Shown here in pieces: positions 25,779-33,846 of a stretch of 64,000 bases of DNA. Source of the DNA: an uncultured Eubacteriales bacterium (GTDB lineage Bacteria > Bacillota > Clostridia > Oscillospirales > Oscillospiraceae). The position numbers and the translations under genes were made by a program. Where the stretch lies: the NCBI GenBank assembly GCA_900550165.1, contig URQY01000004.1, positions 21,012 to 85,011 of the forward strand, given 5' to 3'. A model generated the notes under the pieces. It was not told the origin of the DNA. It saw nothing but the letters and a program-made list of their open reading frames with translations, and did no database searches. Every line of letters begins with the position of its first letter. Position 1 is the stretch's first letter.

Positions 25779-26495
25779 ATGGGCTTTACGCTCACGGCGC
25801 AGGCAGAGGGCTTTGCCGCCTCCCTGCTGCTCGGCTTTTCCCTCGCGCTGCTCTACGATCTGCTGCGCGCCGTGCGCCTGCGGCGGCGCGAGCGCGCGCT
25901 CCTCACGGGCGCGCTCGACGCGCTGTACTGCGTCATCTTTGCGCTGCTCGTCTTCCTCTTTTCGATGCGCGTCGGCGGGGGCGAGCTGCGGCTCTACATG
26001 ATCCTTGCGGCGCTGCTCGGCGCGCTTTTTTACTTTTCTCTCTGCGCGCGGCTCCTTCGCCCGCTGTGGGACCTTTGGGCGGGCGTGCTCTTCTCGCTGC
26101 TCGCGGTCGTATCCCTCCCGCTGCGCACGGCGGGACGGGCTTATGGTAAACTTGCCAAACTTTGCAAAAGATACTTTCTTTTTTCCAGAAAGCGGCTTAT
26201 AATAAAAGCGTATGAGCGCAGCGCCCTGCGCTCATGCCGCCGCAAGCGGAAAAAAGGAGGGGAACAGCATGGCGGGAGAGACGAAAGCAGCAAAGAAGCC
26301 AAAAAAGCGCACGAGCCTTCTCACGATGCTCGTCATCGCGGTCCTGATCGTCCTTGTGGGGATGCAGCTCATTCACCTGCGCAGCCAGATCGAGGATGCG
26401 CAGAGCCAGCTCACAGCGCTGCAAAGCGATCTCGACGCTGCCAAGCAGGAGAACGACTCGCTCTCCTCCGCGCTCGAAAAGGCCGACGATCCTGA
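25779..26495 (+). CDS. yabQ: Spore cortex protein YabQ with an abnormal C-terminal read-through
   Basis: The first 145 or so residues look like YabQ: an N-terminal GFTLTAQAEGFAASLLLGFSLALLYDLLRAVRL motif and four to five hydrophobic helices, ending in a basic stretch KLCKRYFLFSRKRLIIK. YabQ is a sporulation membrane protein needed for cortex formation. After about residue 146 the reading frame shows no stop and continues for about 90 residues of charged, low-complexity sequence that overlaps divIC in another frame by 227 bases. The end coordinate is the first in-frame stop; the functional protein may be shorter if there is a frameshift near 26200. Confidence 0.75.
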   Translation: MGFTLTAQAEGFAASLLLGFSLALLYDLLRAVRLRRRERALLTGALDALYCVIFALLVFLFSMRVGGGELRLYMILAALLGALFYFSLCARLLRPLWDLWAGVLFSLLAVVSLPLRTAGRAYGKLAKLCKRYFLFSRKRLIIKAYERSALRSCRRKRKKGGEQHGGRDESSKEAKKAHEPSHDARHRGPDRPCGDAAHSPAQPDRGCAEPAHSAAKRSRRCQAGERLALLRARKGRRS

Positions 26496-26574
26496 ATTTT
26501 TGCAGGAGCTGGCGCGCGATCAGCTCGGCTACGTGACGCCGGGCGAAAAGTCGTTCTACGACGTGAGCAACTGA
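26269..26574 (+). CDS. divIC: Septum formation initiator DivIC/FtsB-family protein
   Basis: Bitopic cell-division protein. The 101-residue sequence has a basic N terminus (KAAKKPKKRTS), one membrane helix (about 16-36), a coiled coil (about 38-75, IEDAQSQLTALQSDLDAAKQEN), and a C-terminal ARDQLGYVTPGEKSFYDVS motif typical of DivIC/FtsB. ATG 26269 is preceded by a strong AAGGAGG site. It follows yabQ, as in B. subtilis, but overlaps its open frame. Confidence 0.88.
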   Translation: MAGETKAAKKPKKRTSLLTMLVIAVLIVLVGMQLIHLRSQIEDAQSQLTALQSDLDAAKQENDSLSSALEKADDPEFLQELARDQLGYVTPGEKSFYDVSN

Positions 26575-26590
26575 ACGTACCGCAGCTTGA

Positions 26591-26617
26591 AGCGCCCCTT
26601 TCGGGGCGCTTTTTTCG
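26591..26617 (+). terminator. Terminator after divIC
   Basis: AGCGCCCC pairs with GGGGCGCT around a short loop, followed by six Ts. The rest of the 350-base gap to hpf holds a weak inverted repeat (26687-26693 with 26739-26745) and the hpf promoter. Confidence 0.85.
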
Positions 26618-26824
26618 CGCAAAAAAAGGAGCCGCCGCCGCGCTGGACGCGGCCGCGGCCCAAACGGGTGGGATATTGGAAAGCTTCCGATGCTTATGAT
26701 ACAAGCTGTGCGGACAAACGTCAATGGGAGCTTTTGTCGCATCGGCGCGCCCCGCGTCGAGATCGGTCGAGCGCCTCGCATTTTGCCCTTTTGCACAAGA
26801 TATCACATTTAACACTTCATTCAT

Positions 26825-26853
26825 TTGATATTTCTGTTCATGCGTGCTATAAT
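26825..26853 (+). promoter_or_regulatory. Sigma-A promoter of hpf
   Basis: TTGATA, 17 bases, TATAAT, about 70 bases upstream of the hpf start. Confidence 0.8.
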
Positions 26854-26923
26854 GCAGAAAAGAGAGGAGAAGCGTTTCCGAATGTTTCTCTTCCCTTCCT
26901 CACCAATGAAAGGAGCCAACATC

Positions 26924-27475
26924 ATGAAATTCACCTATACCTGCAAGAAAGTCTCCCTGAACGATTCCGTCAAGGCCTATGCCGAGAAGAAGGTCGGCAA
27001 GCTGGAAAAGTTTTTCAAGGAGGAGCCCGAGGCTTCTGTCACCTTCTCCGTTGAGAAGAAAAACCGCTGTGTCGCCGAGATCATGCTGCGCGGCGCGGGC
27101 GGTACGCTGTTCCGCGCGGTGTGTGAGGACCCGGACGGCGATATGCGCGGCGCCATCGACGAGGCCACGGCCCAGATCGAGCGCAAGATCCGCAAGAACA
27201 AGACCCGCCTTGCCAAGAACCTGCGCGCCGAGGCCGTGCTGCCGGAGCTGCCCGAGGAGTTCGAGGCCCACGAGGAGGGCGAGTTCGACATTGTGCGCAC
27301 CAAGCGCTTCACCGTCAAGCCCATGAGCGTGGAGGAGGCCATTTTGCAGATGAATCTGCTCGGCCACAGCTTTTTCGTCTTCCGCAACACCGACTTTGCC
27401 GACGCGATCTGCGTCGTTTACCGCCGCAACAACGGCGGCTACGGCCTCATCGAGACCGAGGATGACGAGGAATAA
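26924..27475 (+). CDS. hpf: Ribosome hibernation promoting factor, long form
   Basis: Binds the 30S decoding region and dimerises ribosomes into inactive 100S particles. The 183-residue protein has the N-terminal ribosome-binding domain (about 1-100, KFTYTCKKVSLNDSVKAYAEKKVGKLEKFF) and a C-terminal dimerisation domain (about 125-183, VRTKRFTVKPMSVEEAILQMNLLGHSFFVFRN), which marks the long form usual in Firmicutes. ATG 26924 follows AAAGGAG; the in-frame region upstream is the promoter. Monocistronic, with its own terminator. Confidence 0.95.
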   Translation: MKFTYTCKKVSLNDSVKAYAEKKVGKLEKFFKEEPEASVTFSVEKKNRCVAEIMLRGAGGTLFRAVCEDPDGDMRGAIDEATAQIERKIRKNKTRLAKNLRAEAVLPELPEEFEAHEEGEFDIVRTKRFTVKPMSVEEAILQMNLLGHSFFVFRNTDFADAICVVYRRNNGGYGLIETEDDEE

Positions 27476-27494
27476 GGCGATCATAAACAGATAA

Positions 27495-27525
27495 GGGGCC
27501 GAGCCGATGCTCGGCCCCTTTTTTT
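27495..27525 (+). terminator. Intrinsic terminator after hpf
   Basis: GGGGCCGAGC pairs with GCTCGGCCCC around CGAT and is followed by seven Ts. Confidence 0.92.
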
Positions 27526-27579
27526 GCGCACTTCCCTGTGATATACTGACTTTGTACTTTTGGGAAGAGGAGAAGCCCT

Positions 27580-28779
27580 ATGAACACTTTTTTCTGCCGC
27601 GCATTTCAGTGCTGCTTCGCCGTCGGCGCACGCTTGCTGCCCTGGCGCAGGCCGAGGGTATACGCGGGGCCCGGGAGCCTGCTGCGCGCGGCGGATATTC
27701 TGCGCGAAAATGGCCTGCGCCGCCCGTTCGTCGTCGCGAGCCGCCGTCAGTGCGCGGACGAGCACTTCCGCGCCCTGCAGGAGGCGCTGGACGAGCAGGA
27801 TATCCTGCTCTCCGTTTTCTCCTCGGTCGAGCCAAACCCGTCGGTCGAAACGGTCGAGAAGATCGCCGCGCAGTACAAGTTCGACCGCTGCGACTGCTTC
27901 CTCGTCATCGGCGGCGGCTCGCCGATGGATGCAGCCAAGGCTGCCGCGGCGCGCCTTGCGCGTCCGGAAAGCTCCCTTTCCCGGCTCGCAGGACTTCTGA
28001 AGGTCCGCCGCCGCGTCCCGCCGCTCATCGCCGTGCCCACCACGGCGGGCACGGGGTCGGAAACGACGATCGCCGCCGTCATCACCGGCAGCGACCATCA
28101 TAAATACGCCGTCTCCGATCTCTGTCTCATCCCGCGCTATGCCATTCTGGACCCCACGCTGTCCGTCGGCCTTCCCCCGCACATCACAGCAGAGACCGGC
28201 ATGGACGCGCTGACGCACGCGGTCGAGGCATACCTGAGCCGTTTTTACAACACCGGCATGACCCGCGCGCTCGCGGAGAGCGCGGTCGTGACCATTTTCG
28301 CGCACCTCGAGCGCGCGTACCGCGACGGCGCATTGCTCGAAGACCGCGCGGCGATGCTTCAGGCGTCATTCGACGCCGGCGCAGCCTTCACGCGCGCAAG
28401 CGTCGGCAACGTGCACGCCATTGCGCACACGCTCGGCGGGCTCTACGGCACGCCGCACGGCCTTGCCAACGCCGTGCTGCTGCCCCTCGTGCTCGAGGAT
28501 TACGGCGCGGCGGCCTATTCCCGCCTTGCGCGCCTTGCCGGGCTCGTCGGTCTTCCCGGTGAAACGAAGGAGGCGCGCGCAAAGGCGTTCATCGCCGAGA
28601 TCCGCGCGATGAACGCCCGCATGGGGATCCCCGACCATTTCGACACCATCCGCGAGGAGGACATCCCCATTATGTCCAAATGGGCTTCTCAGGAGGCCAA
28701 TCCTGTTTACCCCGTGCCGGTCATCTACGATGAGGCGCGCTTTGCGCGCGTCATCGAGCGGGCGCGGCGCAGTCGATAA
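27580..28779 (+). CDS. Iron-containing alcohol dehydrogenase
   Basis: Group III (Fe-dependent) alcohol dehydrogenase, 399 residues. It shows the NAD(P)-binding GGGSPMDAAKAAA motif (around residue 108), the PTTAGTGSE motif (around 150), and the metal-binding TGMDALTHAVEAY (around 206) and NVHAIAHTLGGLYGTPHGLANA (around 276). The N terminus has a short extra Cys/Phe-rich lead before the usual PRVYAGPGSL start. The substrate (alcohol or aldehyde of fermentation) cannot be told from sequence. It lies alone between two terminator or promoter gaps. Confidence 0.9.
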   Translation: MNTFFCRAFQCCFAVGARLLPWRRPRVYAGPGSLLRAADILRENGLRRPFVVASRRQCADEHFRALQEALDEQDILLSVFSSVEPNPSVETVEKIAAQYKFDRCDCFLVIGGGSPMDAAKAAAARLARPESSLSRLAGLLKVRRRVPPLIAVPTTAGTGSETTIAAVITGSDHHKYAVSDLCLIPRYAILDPTLSVGLPPHITAETGMDALTHAVEAYLSRFYNTGMTRALAESAVVTIFAHLERAYRDGALLEDRAAMLQASFDAGAAFTRASVGNVHAIAHTLGGLYGTPHGLANAVLLPLVLEDYGAAAYSRLARLAGLVGLPGETKEARAKAFIAEIRAMNARMGIPDHFDTIREEDIPIMSKWASQEANPVYPVPVIYDEARFARVIERARRSR

Positions 28780-28860
28780 CCTTGGCGAGCTCTTAACTAT
28801 GCCTGCCCGCCGCCGTCTGCTATAATAATGCTGCAATCCTAAAGGATCGGACGGTTTTTT

Positions 28861-29484
28861 ATGATCGGAGTTTACGACTACACCGTGATCGCGACCTACC
28901 TCTCGCTGCTGCTGGGGCTCGCCGGCCTCTATTCCGCCGCGCAGAGCGAGCCGCTCGACGCCATGCTGTGCCTGATGCTCGCCGGGCTGCTCGATGCGTT
29001 CGACGGGCGCATCGCCCGCACGAAAAAGGGCCGCACCGATGCAGAAAAGCGCTTCGGCATCCAGATCGACTCGCTCAACGACCTTGTCTGCTTCGGCGTG
29101 CTGCCCGCCGCCATCGGCTGGAGCACCGGCTGCCAAAGGCTATGGTTTCTTGCCACGATGTCGTTTTTCACGCTCTGCGCCCTCATCCGCCTCGCCTACT
29201 TCAACGTGACGGAGGAGGAGCGGCAGGATAAAACCGCCGAAAACCGCTCTTGCTATCTCGGCGTGCCGGTCACGGCGAGCGCCGTTCTCGCGCCGCTTTT
29301 TTACCTGCTCCCGCAGTATTTCGACCGGAGCTGCGCCGTCATTTACGCGCTGGGCCTTTTTCTGCTCGGCGTGCTGTACATCACCCCCCTCCGCGTCAAA
29401 AAGCCGCATCTCGGCGGCGTGGCGCTCTTATCCGTGCTGGGGCTTGGCGAACTGATCGCCCTGCTCCGCGTGCTGACACGATGA
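28861..29484 (+). CDS. CDP-alcohol phosphatidyltransferase (PssA-like)
   Basis: A 207-residue membrane enzyme of phospholipid synthesis with about six hydrophobic helices. It has the CDP-alcohol motif in a PssA-like form: DAFDGRIARTKKGRTDAEK, then FGIQIDSLNDLVCFGVLPA, giving the two required Asp pairs. This spacing and the SLNDLVCFG segment resemble phosphatidylserine synthase rather than PgsA. No psd gene follows within the window, so serine as the acceptor is an inference. A TATAAT lies about 35 bases upstream. Confidence 0.82.
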   Translation: MIGVYDYTVIATYLSLLLGLAGLYSAAQSEPLDAMLCLMLAGLLDAFDGRIARTKKGRTDAEKRFGIQIDSLNDLVCFGVLPAAIGWSTGCQRLWFLATMSFFTLCALIRLAYFNVTEEERQDKTAENRSCYLGVPVTASAVLAPLFYLLPQYFDRSCAVIYALGLFLLGVLYITPLRVKKPHLGGVALLSVLGLGELIALLRVLTR

Positions 29485-29509
29485 TTCTCTTCCCTCTCTC
29501 CCCTTTGGG

Positions 29510-29544
29510 CCGCCCGGAGGCTGCTGTCCTCCGGGCGGTTTTTT
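29510..29544 (+). terminator. Intrinsic terminator after the pssA-like gene
   Basis: CCGCCCGGAGG pairs with CCTCCGGGCGG around a seven-base loop, followed by six Ts. Confidence 0.92.
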
Positions 29545-29568
29545 ATGCGTTTGTTTGCGCGGCCGCAA

Positions 29569-29597
29569 TTGACGGCGCGCGCCGTGCGTGCTATGAT
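29569..29597 (+). promoter_or_regulatory. Promoter of the EamA transporter gene
   Basis: TTGACG, 17 bases, TATGAT, about 50 bases upstream of the start. Confidence 0.7.
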
Positions 29598-29646
29598 GGA
29601 CGGCATCCATCCTTTGCAGCTACCGTCTTGATCGAGAGGAATCCTT

Positions 29647-30528
29647 ATGAAAAAATTCGACCCCCGTCTCCTGCTCATCGTGTCGATGACCGTCTTCGGC
29701 ACGCTGGGGCTTTTTGTGCGCAATATCTCCGTCTCATCCGGCGAGCTGGCGCTGTACCGCGCTGTGCTGGCCGCGCTGCTCATCGGCGTCTACCTTCTGG
29801 TGAGCCGCCAGCGCATTCCCTTTGCGCGCATTAAAAAAGAGGTGCCGCTGCTGCTCCTCTCCGGCGCGGCGATGGGCGTGAACTGGATATTGCTCTTCAA
29901 GGCCTACCGCTATACGAGCGTCTCCGTCGCCACGCTGAGCTATTACTTTGCACCCGTCATCGTCACGCTCGTCTGTCCATTGCTGTTCCACGAAAAACTG
30001 ACGGGGAAAAAGTTTCTCTGCTTCCTCATGTCTACGCTCGGCCTTGTGCTCATCACGGGCCTCGGCGACACGCGCGGGACCGACGATCTCAAGGGCATTC
30101 TCTTCGGTCTCGGCGCGGCGGGCTTCTACGCGACGGTCATTCTGCTCAACAAGTCCATCCATCAGGTCGACGGCATCCACCGCACGTTTTTGCAGTTTTT
30201 GTCCGCCATCGTCGTGCTCATCCCCTATGTGCTCTCGACGAGCGGCATTACGCTCGGCTCTCTGAGCGCCGTCGGCTGGGGGAATCTTCTCATCGTCGGC
30301 CTTGTGCACACGGGTGTCACGTACTGCCTGTACTTCTCTTCGCTCAAGGAACTGCCCGGGCAGGAGGCCGCGATCCTGAGCTATATCGACCCCCTCGTTG
30401 CCGTGCTCGTCTCGGTCACGCTGCTGGGCGAGCGCATGAGCGTGACACAGGTCATCGGCGGCGCGCTGATCTTAGGCTTCACGCTCTTAAACGAGCTCTC
30501 CCCCGCGCCGAAGGCGGAGAAACAATAA
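29647..30528 (+). CDS. EamA-family (DMT superfamily) transporter
   Basis: A 293-residue protein with ten predicted membrane helices in two EamA repeats (about 5-140 and 150-285). The family marks include VFGTLGLFVRNI near the start, the FKAYRYTSVSVATLSYYFAPV segment at the end of repeat 1 and AILSYIDPLVAVLVSVTLLGERM at the end of repeat 2. Such proteins export or import small metabolites such as amino acids; the substrate is unknown. Own promoter, and convergent with the SpoIIQ-like gene. Confidence 0.88.
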   Translation: MKKFDPRLLLIVSMTVFGTLGLFVRNISVSSGELALYRAVLAALLIGVYLLVSRQRIPFARIKKEVPLLLLSGAAMGVNWILLFKAYRYTSVSVATLSYYFAPVIVTLVCPLLFHEKLTGKKFLCFLMSTLGLVLITGLGDTRGTDDLKGILFGLGAAGFYATVILLNKSIHQVDGIHRTFLQFLSAIVVLIPYVLSTSGITLGSLSAVGWGNLLIVGLVHTGVTYCLYFSSLKELPGQEAAILSYIDPLVAVLVSVTLLGERMSVTQVIGGALILGFTLLNELSPAPKAEKQ

Positions 30529-30556
30529 AGGCAGCAAGCGCTGCACCAAACAAAAA

Positions 30557-30591
30557 GGAAGGGCCTGAGAGCTTTGCTCTCAGGTCCTTCC
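30557..30591 (-). terminator. Terminator of the SpoIIQ-like gene
   Basis: A 16-bp stem (30557-30572 with 30576-30591, one mismatch or wobble) starts right after the stop codon; on the minus strand it is followed by TTTTTGTTTG. Confidence 0.8.
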
Positions 30592-30592
30592 T

Positions 30593-31327
30593 CTAATCCA
30601 GAAACTCCTGCGGGTCGCAGGGCACCCCGTTCTGTGTCACGGCAAAGTGCAGATGCGCGGGGACGGCAAACTCGGCGATGGACGTGCAGCCCACCGAACC
30701 GATGACCTCGCCCGCGGAAACCTGCTGTCCCTCGCTCACGGTCGGAACACTCTGGAGATTCGAGTAGATCGTCTCGTAGCCGTCATCGTGCGCGATGGTC
30801 ACGCTTGTGCCCATCAGATCGTCGTCGATGACCTGCGTCACCGTGCCGCTGCACGCGGCGAGCACCTGCGTGCCGACCTCGGCGGCAATATCAACGCCGT
30901 CGTGCGTGCGCCAGTCGCCGAGCGTTTCGTTATATTTGAGCTCGTCGACCGAGAAGGCCGCGACCTCCTCCCCCACGAGCGGCGCGACCACGAGCCGCGG
31001 CGCCTCGGGCGTCACGTCCGTCGTGCTCTCCATGGCGGGGATGGTGTCTTCCGCGCCCGCTGCCTCGTTCATCGCGGCGAGGTCCTCCTTCGGCTCGGGC
31101 GGGAGCAGGTCGTCCTCGTCGAAGTCCGCCTCCGGCATTTCTACCGGCTCCTGCACAGGCACCTCCGCCTGCGCGGAGACGTTCTCCGCGTCCTTGTCCG
31201 TCGTATTTTTCGGCAGCAGCGTCCAATAGCCCGCGACGGCCAGCGCCGTCACTCCGAGGAACAGGGCTATGTATAAGCCCGTCCCGCCGAAGGAATGCCG
31301 CTTTCCGCGGCCGTTCGATGAAGTCAT
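30593..31327 (-). CDS. M23-family, SpoIIQ-like membrane protein with an incomplete catalytic site
   Basis: A 244-residue protein: cytoplasmic basic N terminus, one membrane helix (about 17-38), an acidic linker (about 45-115) and a LytM/M23 fold (about 120-244). The zinc ligands are present (His142 and Asp146 in THDGVDIA; His227 in HLHF, with His225 beside it). Where active M23 enzymes have Tyr-x-His-Leu, this protein has YSNL (Asn190), so a catalytic His is missing. This architecture matches SpoIIQ, the forespore protein that pairs with SpoIIIAH across the intermembrane space. ATG 31327 chosen over an upstream in-frame ATG because of the GGAAAGGAAA region before it. Confidence 0.8.
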   Translation of the reverse strand: MTSSNGRGKRHSFGGTGLYIALFLGVTALAVAGYWTLLPKNTTDKDAENVSAQAEVPVQEPVEMPEADFDEDDLLPPEPKEDLAAMNEAAGAEDTIPAMESTTDVTPEAPRLVVAPLVGEEVAAFSVDELKYNETLGDWRTHDGVDIAAEVGTQVLAACSGTVTQVIDDDLMGTSVTIAHDDGYETIYSNLQSVPTVSEGQQVSAGEVIGSVGCTSIAEFAVPAHLHFAVTQNGVPCDPQEFLD

Positions 31328-31385
31328 GTCGTTTCCTTTCCGCCGCGCGCATACGCGGCTCCCGCAAAATTCCACGAGCCATGAA

Positions 31386-31425
31386 AAAAAGCTCTGACGG
31401 TAGTGTGTACCGTCAGAGCTTTTTC
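31386..31425 (-). terminator. Intrinsic terminator of the pgk-tpiA-gpmI operon
   Basis: AAGCTCTGACGGTA pairs with TACCGTCAGAGCTT around GTGTG; the minus strand then has a run of seven Ts. Confidence 0.9.
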
Positions 31426-31447
31426 TAAACCTGCTTCGATCTCTTTT

Positions 31448-32962
31448 TTAGCGCACGATGAGCGTTTTGCCGTCCATTTCCCCGGGCTGCTCAAGGCCCA
31501 TCACATCAAGGATGGTCGGCGCGATGTCGGCGAGCCTGCCCTCGCGCAGCTCGGTGCCCGCGCCGCAGAGGATGAAGGGCACCACATTCGTCGTGTGTGC
31601 GGTCATGGGGCTCTTGCCGTCCGCCTGGAGCATCTGCTCGGCGTTGCCGTGGTCGGCGGTGATCATCGCGATGCCGCCCATCTTGAGCGTGGCCTCCACG
31701 ACCTTGCCGACGCACTCGTCGACCGTTTCGACGGCCTTGACCGCCGCGTCGAACACACCCGTGTGGCCGACCATGTCGCAGTTGGCAAAGTTCAGGATGA
31801 TGACGTCGTACTTGCCGGACTCGATGCGCTGGGCGCACTTGTCGGCAACCTCGTAGGCGCTCATCTCGGGCTGGAGGTCGTAGGTCGCGACCTTCGGGGA
31901 CGCGACGAGCACGCGGTCCTCGCCGGGATACGGCTCCTCGACACCGCCGTTGAAGAAGAACGTGACATGGGCGTACTTCTCGGTCTCGGCGATGCGGAGC
32001 TGGGTCATGCCCATCTTGCTCAGGTACTCGCCAAGGCCGTTTTTCACGCTGATGCGCGGGAAGGCAACGAGCACGTTCGGCATGGTGGCGTCGTACTCGG
32101 TGTTGCAGACATAGGTGAGCGGGAAGAACTCGCGCTTGAAGCCGTCGAATGCGGGGTCGACGAACGCGCGCGTGATCTCGCGGGCGCGGTCGGGGCGGTA
32201 GTTGAAGAAGATGACCGAGTCGTTGTCGGAGATCATGCCGTCCTTGTCGCAGACGATGGGCTCGACGAATTCGTCCGTCACGCCGTTTTTATAGCTCTCC
32301 TCGATGGCGTGGATGGGGTCGCTGTCCTGCACGCCCTCGCCGTAGACGAGCGCGTCGTAGGCGTTCTCGAGGCGGTCCCAGCGCTTGTCGCGGTCCATCG
32401 CGTAGTAGCGGCCCATGACCGTCGCGATCTTGCCGACACCGATCTCCTTGCACTTTTCCATGGTCTTCGCCACAAAGTCGCGGCCGGAGGTCGGGGGCGT
32501 GTCGCGCCCGTCGAGGAAGGCGTGGATGTAGACGCGCTTTAAGCCCTTGATGTGCGCCATCTTCAAAAGCGCATAGAGGTGGTCGAGCGTGGAGTGCACG
32601 CCGCCCGTGGAATGCAGACCGTAGAGGTGCAGCGCCGAGCCCTTTTCCAGGCACTCGTCCATCGCCTTGTTGTAGGCGGGGTTTTCAAAGAATGTGCCGT
32701 CCTCGATGGAGCGGGTGATGCGCGGCAGGTCCTGGAACACGACGCGGCCGCCGCCGATATTGGTGTGGCCGACCTCGCTGTTGCCCATCTGACCGGCGGG
32801 CAGGCCCACGTCAAGGCCGGAGGCCTGGAGCGTGGTGTGGGCGTACTCGGCAAACAGGCCGTCGAGCACGGGGGTGTTGGCCGCGCGGACCGCGTTGCCA
32901 ACGGTATCGTTGGACAGGCCGAAGCCGTCCATGATGATCAAGGTGGTTGGCGTTTTATTCAT
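31448..32962 (-). CDS. gpmI: 2,3-bisphosphoglycerate-independent phosphoglycerate mutase
   Basis: Converts 3- to 2-phosphoglycerate in glycolysis using two Mn ions. The 504-residue protein has the N-terminal LIIMDGFGLS metal motif, the phosphoserine site in QMGNSEVGHTNIG (around residue 60), DGRDTPP in the middle, FNYRPDRAREI, and the C-terminal NFANCDMVGHTG and TADHGNAEQM metal motifs. Third gene after pgk and tpiA on the minus strand; 22 bases separate it from tpiA. Confidence 0.97.
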   Translation of the reverse strand: MNKTPTTLIIMDGFGLSNDTVGNAVRAANTPVLDGLFAEYAHTTLQASGLDVGLPAGQMGNSEVGHTNIGGGRVVFQDLPRITRSIEDGTFFENPAYNKAMDECLEKGSALHLYGLHSTGGVHSTLDHLYALLKMAHIKGLKRVYIHAFLDGRDTPPTSGRDFVAKTMEKCKEIGVGKIATVMGRYYAMDRDKRWDRLENAYDALVYGEGVQDSDPIHAIEESYKNGVTDEFVEPIVCDKDGMISDNDSVIFFNYRPDRAREITRAFVDPAFDGFKREFFPLTYVCNTEYDATMPNVLVAFPRISVKNGLGEYLSKMGMTQLRIAETEKYAHVTFFFNGGVEEPYPGEDRVLVASPKVATYDLQPEMSAYEVADKCAQRIESGKYDVIILNFANCDMVGHTGVFDAAVKAVETVDECVGKVVEATLKMGGIAMITADHGNAEQMLQADGKSPMTAHTTNVVPFILCGAGTELREGRLADIAPTILDVMGLEQPGEMDGKTLIVR

Positions 32963-32984
32963 AAGATGATCTCCTTTTTGCTCC

Positions 32985-33758
32985 TTAGTCCTGATTGGCG
33001 GCGTGGACGATCTCCATCAGCGCCGGTGCCTCGAGCGACGCGCCGCCGACAAGACCGCCGTCGATATCCTCGTGCGCGAGCAGCTCGCGGGCATTGTCCG
33101 GCTTCATCGAGCCGCCATACTGGATGGTCACGCTGCGGGCCACGCGCGCGCCGTACTGCGCGCGGATCAGCGCGCGGATGGCGGTGCAGACCTCGCTGGC
33201 CTGCTCGGGCGTCGCGGTCTTGCCGGTGCCGATGGCCCAGATGGGCTCATAGGCGATGACACAGCGGCGCATCTGCTCGGCGGCAACGCCGGAAAGCGCA
33301 GACTTGACCTGGAGCGCGATAAGCTCCATCGTCACGCCCATCTCGCGCTGCTCCAGGCTCTCGCCCACGCAGATGATGGGATTCAGGCCCGCGTCGAGCG
33401 CGGCGTGGACCTTCTTGTTCACGACCTCGTCGGTCTCGCCGAAGAGAGCGCGGCGCTCGCTGTGGCCGACGATGACATAGCGCACGCCCAGATCGGCGAG
33501 CATATCGGCGGACACCTCGCCGGTGTAGGCGCCGCTCTTTTCAAAGTAGACGTTCTGCGCGCCCACGGCGATGCGGCTGTCCTTGAAGGCGCGCACGGCG
33601 GCGGAGAGGTCCGCCGCGGGAACGCACACGACAATGTCACACCACTTCGTCTTGGGAAGCAGGGCCTTGAACTCCTCGGCAAACGCCTTGGTCTCGCTGG
33701 GAGTCTTGTTCATTTTCCAGTTGCCTGCGATGATGGTCTTACGGTATCTGCGATTCAT
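32985..33758 (-). CDS. tpiA: Triose-phosphate isomerase
   Basis: Interconverts dihydroxyacetone phosphate and glyceraldehyde 3-phosphate. The 257-residue protein has the catalytic Lys in AGNWKMNK (around residue 14), the His in VIVGHSERR (around 102), the catalytic Glu with loop 6 in IAYEPIWAIGTGKTA (around 170), and the phosphate-binding IQYGGSMKP and GGLVGGASL near the end. In the pgk-tpiA-gpmI operon; 88 bases follow pgk. Confidence 0.97.
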   Translation of the reverse strand: MNRRYRKTIIAGNWKMNKTPSETKAFAEEFKALLPKTKWCDIVVCVPAADLSAAVRAFKDSRIAVGAQNVYFEKSGAYTGEVSADMLADLGVRYVIVGHSERRALFGETDEVVNKKVHAALDAGLNPIICVGESLEQREMGVTMELIALQVKSALSGVAAEQMRRCVIAYEPIWAIGTGKTATPEQASEVCTAIRALIRAQYGARVARSVTIQYGGSMKPDNARELLAHEDIDGGLVGGASLEAPALMEIVHAANQD

Positions 33759-33846
33759 ATTGGGTCTTTTCTCCTGTTACTACTGTAAAAAATCAAATGA
33801 TATAGGGATCTATCTCGATCGGGCGGCACGGCCGTCCGGTTTCGCC

